The notes beneath the pieces were generated by a model. That model did not search any database. It saw nothing but the letters and a program-made list of their open reading frames with translations, and had not been told where the DNA came from. From the NCBI RefSeq assembly GCF_046159715.1, contig NZ_JBJXCT010000010.1, forward strand, positions 1 to 64,000: a stretch of DNA of 64,000 bases, read 5' to 3'. The translations under genes and the position numbers were made by a program. This document shows positions 34,423-42,515 of the stretch, in pieces (within the stretch, counting starts at the first letter, position 1; every line of letters starts with the position of its first letter). The stretch comes from Pampinifervens sp037481935 (GTDB taxonomy: Bacteria; Aquificota; Aquificia; Aquificales; Aquificaceae).

Positions 34423-34604
34423 CCTGTCTTTATGCCCACCACCCTGTAAAGGGGGCAGAAGCCTATGACAGAAGTTCCTATGAACACTATCCCCAGTATA
34501 CCCAGTATCCACCAGGCGCCACCCTTAGTAAAGGCAAGATACAGAAACACAAGCCCCAGCACTATCCTAATGGCCCTATCCCATGTTGCCATGTTCTTTT
34601 CCAT
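34419..34604 (-). CDS. DUF2892 (YgaP-like) small membrane protein
   Basis: 61 aa: NMATWDRAIRIVLGLVFLYLAF then WWILGILGIVFIGTSVIGFCPLYRVVGI, the DUF2892 pattern of two membrane helices with a conserved Cys-Pro-Leu-Tyr. Such domains occur fused to rhodanese (YgaP) or alone, with suspected links to sulfur handling, but no rhodanese is next to it. ATG 34604 has AGGAGG 8 bases upstream and is chosen over GTG 34613. Translationally coupled to ruvX. Confidence 0.85.
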   Translation of the reverse strand: MEKNMATWDRAIRIVLGLVFLYLAFTKGGAWWILGILGIVFIGTSVIGFCPLYRVVGIKTG

Positions 34605-34657
34605 GGTTTGCACCTCCTTGGCTGTATATTTTAACCCAATCAGTAAAATAATAGGCT

Positions 34658-35416
34658 ATGAAGGGTCCTGTGGCAATGCTGACGGACTTTGGCCTTAAAG
34701 ATGGCTTTGTGGGAGCCATGAAGGGGGTAATATTGAGTATAAACCCCGAGGTTCAGCTCGTTGACCTGAGCCATCAGGTAGAGCCTTTTAACATACTCCA
34801 CGGTGCCCTGCTTCTGAAAGCTCACTTTTCCTACTTTCCGGCTGGGACGATTTTTCTGTGTGTTGTAGACCCGGGCGTCGGCTCTGAGAGGCTTCCCCTT
34901 GTGGTTGTGTCTGGGAGCTATACCTTTGTTGGACCATACAACGGGCTTTTTGACCTGGCCCTCAGAAGCATAGGGGAAACACCAAGGGCTTTCAGGATTG
35001 AGAAGTTCACCCTTCCAAGGATAAACGAGACCTTTCACGGTAGAGATGTGTTTGCACCAGTGGCTGCTTGGCTAAGCAGAGGCGTAGCTCCAGAAGAGGT
35101 GGGAAGCCCTACAGATTACAGGTTTAAACTGCAGTGGCAAGAACCCGAGGACAGAGGGGATGAAATCCTCGGAAGTATAGTTTATTTTGACAGCTTTGGC
35201 AACGCTATAACCAACATTCCCTGCGGCAGGTATGTGGAGGGCTACTTCAGGGGCGAGAGGTTAAGGGTGGTTTCTTACTTCCTTGAGGCTGAGATGGGAA
35301 AACCCGCCTTAGTATGCGGTAGCTTTCGCCTCATGGAGATATTCTTGCCTATGGATAATCTCAGGGAAAGGCTTGGGGTTCACACTGGTGAGGAGGTAAT
35401 GTTGAAAAAACTCTGA
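34658..35416 (+). CDS. SAM hydrolase (adenosyl-forming), DUF62 family
   Basis: 252 aa related to the fluorinase/chlorinase fold; standalone members hydrolyse S-adenosylmethionine to adenosine and methionine. MLTDFGLKDGFVGAMKGVI at the N-terminus, VDLSHQVEPFNILHGA, CVVDPGVGSERLPLVV, VGPYNGLFDLAL, and YFDSFGNAITNIP in the second domain are typical. The physiological role is unclear. A TAAAAT box ends 8 bases before the ATG and no Shine-Dalgarno is seen. Confidence 0.9.
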   Translation: MKGPVAMLTDFGLKDGFVGAMKGVILSINPEVQLVDLSHQVEPFNILHGALLLKAHFSYFPAGTIFLCVVDPGVGSERLPLVVVSGSYTFVGPYNGLFDLALRSIGETPRAFRIEKFTLPRINETFHGRDVFAPVAAWLSRGVAPEEVGSPTDYRFKLQWQEPEDRGDEILGSIVYFDSFGNAITNIPCGRYVEGYFRGERLRVVSYFLEAEMGKPALVCGSFRLMEIFLPMDNLRERLGVHTGEEVMLKKL

Positions 35417-35436
35417 ATTTTTCCGATAATATACTC

Positions 35437-35703
35437 ATGATTGACAGGGTAGAGATTCAGAGAATACTTGGCAATGTAACGGAGCTTGAGGAGAGGAAAA
35501 AGAGGCAGGTTCAGGAGAAAGAGGAAAACAATCAGGGCATCAGCGTTGAAATATCTCAGAGGCTTACTGGTGGTGAAGCGGTGAACTACGAAGACCTGAG
35601 CAAAAAAGTGGAAAGTATAAGGTCTCAGCTGCAGAAGAATGCCTACGAAGTCTCTCCAGAAAAGATACTGCAGGGTCTTGAAAAGTTCCTTTCCTCTAAA
35701 TAG
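35437..35703 (+). CDS. flgM: Anti-sigma-28 factor FlgM
   Basis: 88 aa, inhibitor of the flagellar sigma factor FliA, exported when the hook is finished. The charged, disordered N-terminal half and the C-terminal helix pair SKKVESIRSQLQ..AYEVSPEKILQGLEKFL match FlgM, and size and layout resemble the structurally known Aquifex FlgM. No other flagellar gene is in the window. GATAAT ends 6 bases before the ATG, another leaderless candidate. The 3' end overlaps the convergent ABC gene by 8 bases. Confidence 0.82.
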   Translation: MIDRVEIQRILGNVTELEERKKRQVQEKEENNQGISVEISQRLTGGEAVNYEDLSKKVESIRSQLQKNAYEVSPEKILQGLEKFLSSK

Positions 35704-36439
35704 CCCTCAGGAGCTCCATTGTATATGGATGTTTTGGATTGTCAAAGATGTTCCAGACATCTCCTTCCTCCACCACAACACCGTCCTTTAACACCATAAC
35801 CCTGTCTGCCACTTCTGCCACAACGCCAAAATCGTGAGTTACCAGTATTACACTCCTGCCCTCCTCCTTCATATCCCTGAAAAGCCTGAGTATTCTGCTC
35901 TGCACTGAAACATCAAGGGCAGTGGTTGGCTCATCAGCAAGCACAAGCTCGGGGTTGCAAAGGGTGGCTATGGCTATGCACACCCTCTGCTTTAGCCCTC
36001 CAGAGAGATGATGTGGATAGCTCTGGTATACTCTTTCTGCATCTTTTATACCAGCCTTTCTGAGGGCTTCAAGGGCTTTCTCTTTTGCACCCCACTTTCC
36101 AAAGTGGGCTACATAGGCCTCCTCCACCTGAAGCCCCACCTTAAAGAGTGGGTCAAGGTAAACGGAGGGCTCCTGAAAGACTATGGATATGTGTCTTCCT
36201 CTTATCCTTCTGTATTCCCTCTCGGACAGTCCTAGGAGCTCCTTTCCTCTGAATTTTATTGAACCCTGGAGCCTGGCCCCCTCTGGTAGAAGTCCCATTA
36301 TAGAATAGAGTATGGTGGTTTTCCCAGACCCAGATTCACCTACAATACACAGCACTTCCCCCTCCTTAACTTCAAAGCTGATACCCTTCAGAACATGATT
36401 CTCCCCATACCACAGGTTCAGATTTTTTACTTCAAGCAT
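35696..36439 (-). CDS. ABC transporter ATP-binding protein, Dpp/Opp-type
   Basis: 247 aa. Walker A GESGSGKTT near residue 35, Q-loop VFQEPSVYLDP, signature HLSGGLKQRVCIA, Walker B LVLADEPTTALD, H-loop VTHDFG. The LDP after the Q-loop and the ending HPYTMELL place it in the oligopeptide/dipeptide/nickel (DppD) group; the extended C-terminal CxC-type cluster region of DppD is absent, so it is short for that group. No permease or binding protein is adjacent, so the substrate is unknown. Confidence 0.88.
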   Translation of the reverse strand: MLEVKNLNLWYGENHVLKGISFEVKEGEVLCIVGESGSGKTTILYSIMGLLPEGARLQGSIKFRGKELLGLSEREYRRIRGRHISIVFQEPSVYLDPLFKVGLQVEEAYVAHFGKWGAKEKALEALRKAGIKDAERVYQSYPHHLSGGLKQRVCIAIATLCNPELVLADEPTTALDVSVQSRILRLFRDMKEEGRSVILVTHDFGVVAEVADRVMVLKDGVVVEEGDVWNIFDNPKHPYTMELLRAI

Positions 36440-36932
36440 TTATCAGCCTTTCAAAGACGGGTTTTATCCTGTCGTAGAGCTCGTAAAGGTCCTGAGATAT
36501 AACCTTTACTCCACCCACAGAAGCCATAAAGTTGGTATCACCGCTCCATCTGGGAACTATGTGCAGGTGTATGTGAGTTTCCAGCCCTGCGCCTCCAGCC
36601 CTTCCCAGATTGTAGCCTACGTTAAAGCCCTGAGGCTTTATCACCTCCCTGAGTGCCATAAGGCATACTCTGGTAAGCCTGTGAATCTCAAGAGATGTAT
36701 CCTCATCGAGAAGCAGGTAATCACCTATATGCTCAATAGGTGCTATCATGAGATGCCCCGCGTTATAGGGATACTTGTTGAATATAACAAAGGACCGGGT
36801 GCCCCTATATAGCACAAGGTAGTCTCTCAGCTTTTCTTCCTTCTGTGAGGCTGCCTGACATAGGAAGCATCCCTCCTGCTCATCCACCTTTTCCACATAG
36901 TGGCTTCTCCAGGGAGCCCAGAGTATTTTCAT
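36432..36932 (-). CDS. HIT-family hydrolase, Ap4A phosphorylase-like
   Basis: 166 aa. The histidine triad is THIHLHIVPRW near residue 124; LWAPWRSHYVE at the start with GCFLCQA, and NKYPYNAGHLMIAP are typical of the bacterial/actinobacterial diadenosine-polyphosphate phosphorylase-hydrolase branch. It probably degrades Ap4A-type nucleotides. The start overlaps the stop of the thioredoxin-like gene (ATGA) and its end overlaps the ABC gene by 8 bases. Confidence 0.9.
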   Translation of the reverse strand: MKILWAPWRSHYVEKVDEQEGCFLCQAASQKEEKLRDYLVLYRGTRSFVIFNKYPYNAGHLMIAPIEHIGDYLLLDEDTSLEIHRLTRVCLMALREVIKPQGFNVGYNLGRAGGAGLETHIHLHIVPRWSGDTNFMASVGGVKVISQDLYELYDRIKPVFERLINA

Positions 36933-37258
36933 AGCCTCAGAAGTCTCCTTATTGCCCTTTCCACATCCTCTTCCTCTGGAGTGTAGTCGTGCCTATCCAG
37001 CTCCATGGTGTCCCTGAAGTAGAGAACTGCAGGAAAGCTGAAGACGCCAAGGTCTTCCGCGCTTGTGTGCTTGCTCACGTCAAGCCAGTAAAAGTTTATC
37101 TTATCCCCGTAAAGCTTCTGAAACTTTAAAAGTCTTTCGTAAAAGGCCTGATTCTGCGGATTATCTGGCACTGTAAGAAGCACCACCGCAGGTTTTTCTC
37201 CCGCCATTGCCTTTTCATAGAAATCTCTGTCTGTGAGCTCCTCAAAGCCTTCAAACAT
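36929..37258 (-). CDS. Thioredoxin-fold protein lacking the CxxC site
   Basis: 109 aa with thioredoxin layout: EKPAVVLLTVPDNPQNQAFYERLLKF where thioredoxins have WCGPC, KINFYWLDVSKH, and the cis-proline strand VFSFPAVLYFRD. No cysteine occurs in the protein, so it cannot do thiol-disulfide exchange and may act as a chaperone or binding module. AGGAGG-like sequence (caggaggttg) lies upstream of the ATG. Leads a three-gene run with HIT and the ABC ATPase. Confidence 0.75.
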   Translation of the reverse strand: MFEGFEELTDRDFYEKAMAGEKPAVVLLTVPDNPQNQAFYERLLKFQKLYGDKINFYWLDVSKHTSAEDLGVFSFPAVLYFRDTMELDRHDYTPEEEDVERAIRRLLRL

Positions 37259-37326
37259 GTCAACCTCCTGATAGGTTTATTATAGACCATATAACTTTCC
37301 CGGTCCTGGGATGCTAATATTATTCT

Positions 37327-38190
37327 ATGAAGGTTATGGACTTTCTCAGGCAGAAGAACATATCCATAGGGGACAACTTCCAGCTACTTCTGGATGCACT
37401 GGGATTGCGTAGAGAGGACTATGTGAAGGCTGTGGAGCAGGAGATTGGAGAGCCTGCCAAGATGTCCAAGTCAAAGGGAAATACCGTTGACCCGGAGGAG
37501 GCAGTGCAGAAATACGGAGCAGACACGGTGAGGCTCTACATACTCTTCGCTGGACCCGTGGAAAAGGACTTTGAATGGACGGAGGAGGGAGTGCAGGGTG
37601 CCTACAGGTTTCTGAGAAGGCTCTGGAACCTCTTTCACCAGCACCTTGAAGGTATGAGAGAAGCTGGGTATAGCAGAGAGGACTTTGTGAGCCTTGCGGG
37701 AAAAAGTAAGGATATAAGACACAGGACCCACCAGACTCTCAAGAAATACCTTTCAAGCATGGAAGACCTTTCCTTCAACACATCCATAGCCAGCATAATG
37801 GAGCTTCTGAATGTGCTTCAGGACTTTCAACCCTCTGAAGGTCTGGACTACAAGGTGCTCAGAGAGTCCTTTGAGATTATCCTTTTCATGCTATATCCCA
37901 TAACTCCTCACATATGCGAGGAGCTATGGCAGAGGCTAGGCTACGACAGGCTCATGGCCTTTTACCCCTTTCCACAGCCAGACGAGAAGGCCCTTATACT
38001 TGAAGAAATAGAGATTCCGGTGCAGGTAAACGGAAAGTTGAGGGCAGTGGTAAGGGTGCCGTTAAACGCAGAAGAGTCGGCAGTGAAAGAGCTTGCTCTC
38101 AGAGACCCGAGAGTGAGCCAGTGGCTCGATGGTAAAGAGGTCAAAAAGGTGATATACATAAAGAACAAACTTCTCAATCTGGTGGTCTGA
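37327..38190 (+). CDS. Leucyl-tRNA synthetase, beta chain (split enzyme)
   Basis: 287 aa covering only the C-terminal part of LeuRS: a short lead, then the KMSKS loop PAKMSKSKGNTVDPEEAV at residues 43-60, YGADTVRLYILFAGP, the anticodon-binding helical domain (FNTSIASIMELLNVL), PHICEELWQRLG and the final VQVNGKLRAVVRV domain. The HIGH motif and editing domain are absent. Aquifex aeolicus LeuRS is a natural alpha/beta heterodimer with a beta chain of about this size, so this is a split gene and not a fragment. TAATAT ends 6 bases before the ATG; no Shine-Dalgarno. Confidence 0.93.
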   Translation: MKVMDFLRQKNISIGDNFQLLLDALGLRREDYVKAVEQEIGEPAKMSKSKGNTVDPEEAVQKYGADTVRLYILFAGPVEKDFEWTEEGVQGAYRFLRRLWNLFHQHLEGMREAGYSREDFVSLAGKSKDIRHRTHQTLKKYLSSMEDLSFNTSIASIMELLNVLQDFQPSEGLDYKVLRESFEIILFMLYPITPHICEELWQRLGYDRLMAFYPFPQPDEKALILEEIEIPVQVNGKLRAVVRVPLNAEESAVKELALRDPRVSQWLDGKEVKKVIYIKNKLLNLVV

Positions 38191-38191
38191 C

Positions 38192-38407
38192 ATGGAAAAC
38201 CTGATAAACCTGTTCCTTTTCTTGGGGAAGCTCCTGCTCCTGATGCTCCTTGTAGGTCTACCCCTTCTCCTTATAATAATCTTCATAGCGGACAGAGTTT
38301 ACAGGAAAGTTGGTCCAAAATATGAAGAACTCAGAGATAAAAGGATAAGAGAGCTGGAAGAGAAAGAGAAGGAGCGTGGAGATGAGGGGAGGAGGAAAAA
38401 GCTATGA
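38192..38407 (+). CDS. Small single-pass membrane protein
   Basis: 71 aa: one long hydrophobic helix (about residues 9-33, LFLGKLLLLMLLVGLPLLLIIIFIA) and a very charged C-terminal half (EELRDKRIRELEEKEKERG) that should be an exposed helix. Not recognised. It begins 1 base after the LeuRS beta stop, so it is co-transcribed with it. A structural or scaffold role is possible, but nothing shows it. Confidence 0.65.
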   Translation: MENLINLFLFLGKLLLLMLLVGLPLLLIIIFIADRVYRKVGPKYEELRDKRIRELEEKEKERGDEGRRKKL

Positions 38408-38428
38408 TTATTATCATATAAATTCCCC

Positions 38429-38456
38429 TTGACAGCTTTTAAGCTCATGCTAATTT
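38429..38456 (+). promoter_or_regulatory. Sigma-70 type promoter of the oxidoreductase operon
   Basis: TTGACA at 38429-38434, a 16-base spacer, and TAATTT at 38451-38456, in the 79-base gap before the first gene of the 2-oxoacid:ferredoxin oxidoreductase cluster. The next start has AAGGAGGT, so the leader is about 25 bases. Confidence 0.65.
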
Positions 38457-38486
38457 TTTGATAACCCATTCATAAGGAGGTAAGGC

Positions 38487-39200
38487 ATGCCGATGGAAGT
38501 TTTGCCAGGACCCGCTGGCTATATACCAACCCCTGCAGCCTTTGAAGGTGTCGAACTTCCACCACCAGGAAAAGCACTGCTCTACGGAAAGATAGTGGAT
38601 GAAGAGACTGCCATGAGAGAGGCTGCAAAGGCAATGCTCACAAGGAGAAACCCCACCATATTCCCTGGCCCTCTGGTTCTCTGGGGCTGGAACGCCGGAG
38701 CCATGGAAAAGGCAAAGGCTGTTCTTGAGCTATCTATGGAAATACCCAACTGCAGGATAATACCCATGCCCGACTATAGACCAAAGTATCCCAAGATAGA
38801 CCCCGAGGCCGAGATAAACCCCAACCATCCAAACCTAACCATACTTCACAACAAGATAGAAGCCTGTATATTTGTAGGCGTCCACTGCCATTACGCAAAC
38901 CTTTCTCTCAGGATGATAAGGGCTGGGACAAACTGCTTTACCATAGCCCTGTGTGCAGAGATGGGGCATGAGGATGCCATGGTTTCTCTCAGGGACCAGC
39001 ATGCAGATGAAATAAGGCGATTCAGAGATGTGCTTGTTAAGGTAAGAGAAGAGCTTGGTATAAAGTGGGAGCCAAAGCTCCCTCCAGAAAACCCCTCACT
39101 TCCAAAGGAAGAATACCAAACCCTTTCCGTTCTGGATTATGGAGAGTATTCTTACCTTTTAATCCCCAGAAGGGGAGAGCATGTGACAGAAAGCGAATAA
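38487..39200 (+). CDS. 2-oxoacid:ferredoxin oxidoreductase, CODH-beta-like accessory subunit (ForD/PorE-like)
   Basis: 237 aa, annotated in relatives as carbon monoxide dehydrogenase beta-subunit-like protein. RRNPTIFPGPLVLWGWNAGAMEKAKAV, IIPMPDYRPKYP and EACIFVGVHCHYANLSLRMIRAGT are its recognisable blocks. It is the first gene of a cluster ordered D-A-B-G-E, matching the published forDABGE order of Hydrogenobacter thermophilus, which is why the 2-oxoglutarate enzyme is favoured over pyruvate. Its own activity is unknown; it is a fifth subunit special to Aquificales-type enzymes. AAGGAGGT lies 7 bases before the ATG. Confidence 0.75.
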   Translation: MPMEVLPGPAGYIPTPAAFEGVELPPPGKALLYGKIVDEETAMREAAKAMLTRRNPTIFPGPLVLWGWNAGAMEKAKAVLELSMEIPNCRIIPMPDYRPKYPKIDPEAEINPNHPNLTILHNKIEACIFVGVHCHYANLSLRMIRAGTNCFTIALCAEMGHEDAMVSLRDQHADEIRRFRDVLVKVREELGIKWEPKLPPENPSLPKEEYQTLSVLDYGEYSYLLIPRRGEHVTESE

Positions 39201-39216
39201 AAACGGAGGTAGTGTC

Positions 39217-40386
39217 ATGCCAGAACAGAGAGTTGTAGATGCAGATTACCTTCTTTTAGAGGCACCGAGAGAAAGAAAGTTCATCACCGGTGCCCAGGCG
39301 ATGGCTGAGGCAGTCAAGCGTGCCAACGTGGATGTTGCCATAGCATACCCAATCACCCCCCAGTCTGAGGTCATGCACCTTGTGGGTGATATATGGGCAC
39401 AGGGATACATAAAGGACTACTACAGGGCTGAGGAAGAATACGGTGCCATGTCCGCCATAGCGGGTGCAGTGAGGGGTGGTGCAAGGGCATTTTCCGCCAC
39501 ATCCGGTCCCGGACTTCTCAGGGGTCTTGAAGCCATAGCTTCCTGGCCCGGTCACAGGATACCTGCGGTGCTTGGTGTTCTTACAAGGGTTGTAAACGCT
39601 CCTCTTTCCATACAGCCTGACAATGTGGAGATTTCTTACCTTCTCAACTGCGGTATGGTTGTCCTGCACGCAGAAAATCAGCAGGATGTTTTTGATTTCA
39701 CCCTTGCCAGCTTTATCATATCTGAGATGGTTGATGTTTACATACCTATAGCCGTCTGCACCGAGGGCTTCTTTGTCACCCACGCCAAAGGCTACGTGAA
39801 CATGACCCCCGAGGACATGAAACTGCCCCCCAGAGACCCCTACAAGGCACCAGTGCCTCCCACAGACTGTGAGATACCACCAGCAAGGATACAGAGGGAT
39901 GCTCCAGTCCAGAAGTCCAACTTCATGAGCTATCTTATACATGCGGTCTGGCAGCAGGAGATATGGGCTTCCAACATAAGGGCTATGAAATATATATACA
40001 AATACCTTGGAGGACCCATAGAGGTGATAAACCCGGACGCAGAGGTCTTTGTGGTTGCCTCCGGTTGTGCTGCCGCTCAGGGAAGGGAAGCGGTGCGTTA
40101 TGCCCAGCTTGAGGGTCTCAATGTGGGTCTTGTAAAGGTCAAGTCCATAAGACCCTTCCCGGAGAAGGAGATAAGACAGGTGCTTTCAAAGGCAAAGGCT
40201 ATAATAGTGCCAGAGCACAACATAGTGGGATGGCTTGCCAAGGAGGTAAAGGCTGCCATTCCCAACAGTGACAGCGTGATAGGCGGACCAAGGGTCTACG
40301 GTGGTATGACGCTGCCGGTGGAGCTCATAATGGAAAAGATCTATCAGGCCCTTGGTATAAAGAAGGAAAAGAAGGTTGTTGTATAA
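39217..40386 (+). CDS. forA: 2-oxoacid:ferredoxin oxidoreductase alpha subunit
   Basis: 389 aa; pyrimidine-binding and transketolase C-terminal-like domains of the reductive carboxylase. FITGAQAMAEAVKRANVDVAIAYPITPQSEVMH at the N-terminus, EYGAMSAIAGAVRGGARAFSATSGPGL, and GLVKVKSIRPFPEKEI with VPEHNIVGWL near the C-terminus are characteristic. In the rTCA cycle it works with B, G, D and E to fix CO2 onto succinyl-CoA (or acetyl-CoA). GGAGG lies upstream. The substrate call rests on gene order only. Confidence 0.88.
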   Translation: MPEQRVVDADYLLLEAPRERKFITGAQAMAEAVKRANVDVAIAYPITPQSEVMHLVGDIWAQGYIKDYYRAEEEYGAMSAIAGAVRGGARAFSATSGPGLLRGLEAIASWPGHRIPAVLGVLTRVVNAPLSIQPDNVEISYLLNCGMVVLHAENQQDVFDFTLASFIISEMVDVYIPIAVCTEGFFVTHAKGYVNMTPEDMKLPPRDPYKAPVPPTDCEIPPARIQRDAPVQKSNFMSYLIHAVWQQEIWASNIRAMKYIYKYLGGPIEVINPDAEVFVVASGCAAAQGREAVRYAQLEGLNVGLVKVKSIRPFPEKEIRQVLSKAKAIIVPEHNIVGWLAKEVKAAIPNSDSVIGGPRVYGGMTLPVELIMEKIYQALGIKKEKKVVV

Positions 40387-40407
40387 AAACTTCAAGGAGG
40401 TGTAAAG

Positions 40408-41274
40408 ATGGGTCTGGAGTATGTAAGAATTTCACCAGGCTTTGAGAAATATATGCCCAAAGACTACGTGGACCTGGTCCAGTACGGGCAGTTTGGAAAA
40501 GAGATAGACGTCCAGCAGCTGGGACAGTTCAAGGAGTTGGTGGAAGAGCACCCCATGTGTGCAGGGTGCTTCATGGCTTACTTCATAAGGGTCTTCTATG
40601 CAGCACTTCCAAAGCCAGAGGACACCATAGTCATAGGCACCGCCGGATGCGCAAGGCTTTCCCTCTCTCAGGCGGCGGTCCCCTTCATATACGGAAACTA
40701 CGGAGACACCAATGCGGTTGCCTCAGGTCTCAAGAGGGCCCTCAGTATAAGGTTCCCCGACAAGGAAAAGGATGTGGTGGTCATAGCTGGTGATGGAGGA
40801 CTGATTGACATAGGCTTTGGTATGACCATGCACTCCTGGTTCAGAAGGGAGAAGTTTACCACCATTATGGTGGACAACGAGGTCTATGGAAACACGGGAG
40901 GTCAGGAGAGTGGTATGTCTCCAAAGGGCGTTCAGCTCAAGATGGCTCCAAAAGGAAAGCAGTTTGACAAGATAAACGCAGTGGAGCTTGCCAAGACCGC
41001 AGGCTGTGTCTATGTGGCAAAGCTTTCTCCCACAAATCCCAAGAGAATCGCAAAAACCGTGAGGAGGGCAATCCTCGCCGCAAGGCACTTTGGGCCTACC
41101 TTCATACATGCCTACACTTCCTGCAACATAGAGTATTCCATACCCACTGAGAAGGTTCTTGAGGATGCCAGGAAGAGGGAAAAGCAGGACTTTGGCTTTT
41201 ATGAATGGATGACGGAGGAGGTTAAGGAGTTCTTTGAAGAGATTGAAAGGAAGCCCGAGGAGGTTAAAGCATGA
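40408..41274 (+). CDS. forB: 2-oxoacid:ferredoxin oxidoreductase beta subunit
   Basis: 288-aa TPP and [4Fe-4S] subunit. Cluster ligands: PMCAGC near residue 50, GTAGCARLS near 80, and YTSCNIEYS near 235. TPP motif: AGDGGLIDIGFG...VDNEVYGNTGGQ, with the GDG and N about 27 residues apart. The order after alpha with AAGGAGGT upstream shows one operon. The C-terminus (KEFFEEIERKPEEVKA) overlaps the gamma start by four bases. Confidence 0.92.
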   Translation: MGLEYVRISPGFEKYMPKDYVDLVQYGQFGKEIDVQQLGQFKELVEEHPMCAGCFMAYFIRVFYAALPKPEDTIVIGTAGCARLSLSQAAVPFIYGNYGDTNAVASGLKRALSIRFPDKEKDVVVIAGDGGLIDIGFGMTMHSWFRREKFTTIMVDNEVYGNTGGQESGMSPKGVQLKMAPKGKQFDKINAVELAKTAGCVYVAKLSPTNPKRIAKTVRRAILAARHFGPTFIHAYTSCNIEYSIPTEKVLEDARKREKQDFGFYEWMTEEVKEFFEEIERKPEEVKA

Positions 41275-41954
41275 AAAGGTATAACATACGCATAGCAGGC
41301 GTCGGTGGGCAGGGGGTGGTTACCTCCGCCCACATACTTGGTAATGCCATGTCTGCGGCTGGCAAATATGCCACCCTTGTTCCCTTCTTTGGCTCTGAAA
41401 AGAGAATGGCACCTGTGGAAGCCTACGTGAGGGTCTCCGACCAGCCCATCTATGAGGTGGGTGAGGTGGTCTATCCCAATGTTATAATGATTTATCATCC
41501 CCAGGTCATAACCCATGGAAAGTCCTACACCATGCCCTTCTATTCAGGACTTAAGGAAAATGGCCTTGCCATAATAAACACAGATGTGGATATAATACCT
41601 GAAGAAGACTGGAAGATACTGAGCGACCTGAACACAAGGGTCTACATGTTCCCCGCAACAAAGATAGCTCTGGACATAGCCGGCACAGAACTTGCCACTA
41701 ATATGGCAATGATAGGTCTCTTTTTCGGAATAACCCGAATCGTGGGCTTTGAACATATTGAGCAGGCAGTAAGAGAAAGGTTCCTCGGAAATACCTTTGT
41801 GGCTTCTGGTGGAACCACCGCCCTTGACAGCGCCATAGAGAAGAAGTTCAAGAAAAAGATGGAGCTTCTTGAAAAGAACATGCAGGTCATAAGGGAAGCC
41901 TTCAAGATAGCGGAGGAAAGGGGCTGGGTGGAAGAAGAAGCTCTTACGGGTTAA
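41271..41954 (+). CDS. forG: 2-oxoacid:ferredoxin oxidoreductase gamma subunit
   Basis: 227 aa with the gamma/catalytic domain pattern: IRIAGVGGQGVVTSAHILGNAM at the start, VPFFGSEKRMAPVEAYVRVSDQPI, and GITRIVGFEHIEQAVRERF. The last about 35 residues are a charged helix beyond the usual domain. The start overlaps the beta stop (ATGA). Together with alpha it forms the CoA- and substrate-binding side of the enzyme. Confidence 0.9.
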   Translation: MKRYNIRIAGVGGQGVVTSAHILGNAMSAAGKYATLVPFFGSEKRMAPVEAYVRVSDQPIYEVGEVVYPNVIMIYHPQVITHGKSYTMPFYSGLKENGLAIINTDVDIIPEEDWKILSDLNTRVYMFPATKIALDIAGTELATNMAMIGLFFGITRIVGFEHIEQAVRERFLGNTFVASGGTTALDSAIEKKFKKKMELLEKNMQVIREAFKIAEERGWVEEEALTG

Positions 41955-41981
41955 ATTAATCTATAAGGAGGCAAGGCAGGT

Positions 41982-42206
41982 ATGTACTATGTGGCAGATG
42001 TAAAGGAAGCGGACTGTGCTAAGTATAACTGCAAACAGTGCGTGCTCTTCTGTCCAGAACCCAACACTCTCATGTATCATGACTCCAAGCATGTGGCATG
42101 GGTAAACTACTCAAGATGTAAGGGATGTGCCATATGCGTTTATGTGTGTTCCGACCTTCTTAAGAGAAACTGCATAGAAATGGTCATGGTAACCGCCGGA
42201 GATTGA
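41982..42206 (+). CDS. Ferredoxin-like delta/epsilon subunit, two [4Fe-4S] clusters
   Basis: 74 aa; eight cysteines in two groups, C12/C17/C20/C24 (first spacing x4 instead of x2) and C46/C49/C52/C56 (CKGCAICVYVC). It is expected to carry electrons between soluble ferredoxin and the beta-subunit cluster. It corresponds by position to ForE. The non-canonical spacing of the first cluster is typical of the 2-oxoacid oxidoreductase delta type. AAGGAGGC is 10 bases before the ATG. Confidence 0.85.
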   Translation: MYYVADVKEADCAKYNCKQCVLFCPEPNTLMYHDSKHVAWVNYSRCKGCAICVYVCSDLLKRNCIEMVMVTAGD

Positions 42207-42217
42207 GGAGGTGGAGT

Positions 42218-42514
42218 ATGAACTTAGAGGACAAGTTTAACCTTCTTGCGGAAGAAGTTAAGAAGAGTATGGCAAACCCCGACCTTGACATTGAGCTGTG
42301 CTTTCCCAATGAAGTGGACCAGGGCTGTGAGGTCAAGAGCTATCCCTACCTCAGGGTGAAGTATGTGGTAGAGGGGCACGATGTGTATGAAAAGGAGATA
42401 GACATTGACCCCATGTATTGGGAGAAGGATGTAAAAGACCTTGCAGGTCTTGTTACCTTTCAGATACAGCAGTTCATGGAGGAGATAGACTCTGTGGAAT
42501 ACGGCGGAGAGTAA
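42218..42514 (+). CDS. Conserved hypothetical protein of the oxidoreductase operon
   Basis: 98 aa from ATG 42218, which has GGAGG five to nine bases upstream; a TTG at 42203 is less likely. Soluble and acidic, one half beta (YPYLRVKYVVEGHDVYEKEIDIDP) and one half helical (DLAGLVTFQIQQFMEEID), with two Cys (ELCFP, QGCEV). Not recognised. It sits between the ferredoxin subunit and a COG0523 GTPase, 1 base from the latter, so a role in assembly or regulation of the complex is possible but unproven. Confidence 0.7.
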   Translation: MNLEDKFNLLAEEVKKSMANPDLDIELCFPNEVDQGCEVKSYPYLRVKYVVEGHDVYEKEIDIDPMYWEKDVKDLAGLVTFQIQQFMEEIDSVEYGGE

Positions 42515-42515
42515 A

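Noticed and set aside
37327..38190. leuS fragment as pseudogene
   Set aside because: Length and boundaries agree with the natural beta chain of Aquifex LeuRS and the frame is intact, so it is treated as a functional split gene.
38487..42206. Carbon monoxide dehydrogenase operon
   Set aside because: The first gene resembles a CODH beta-like protein, but alpha, beta, gamma and ferredoxin genes are clearly of the 2-oxoacid:ferredoxin oxidoreductase type.
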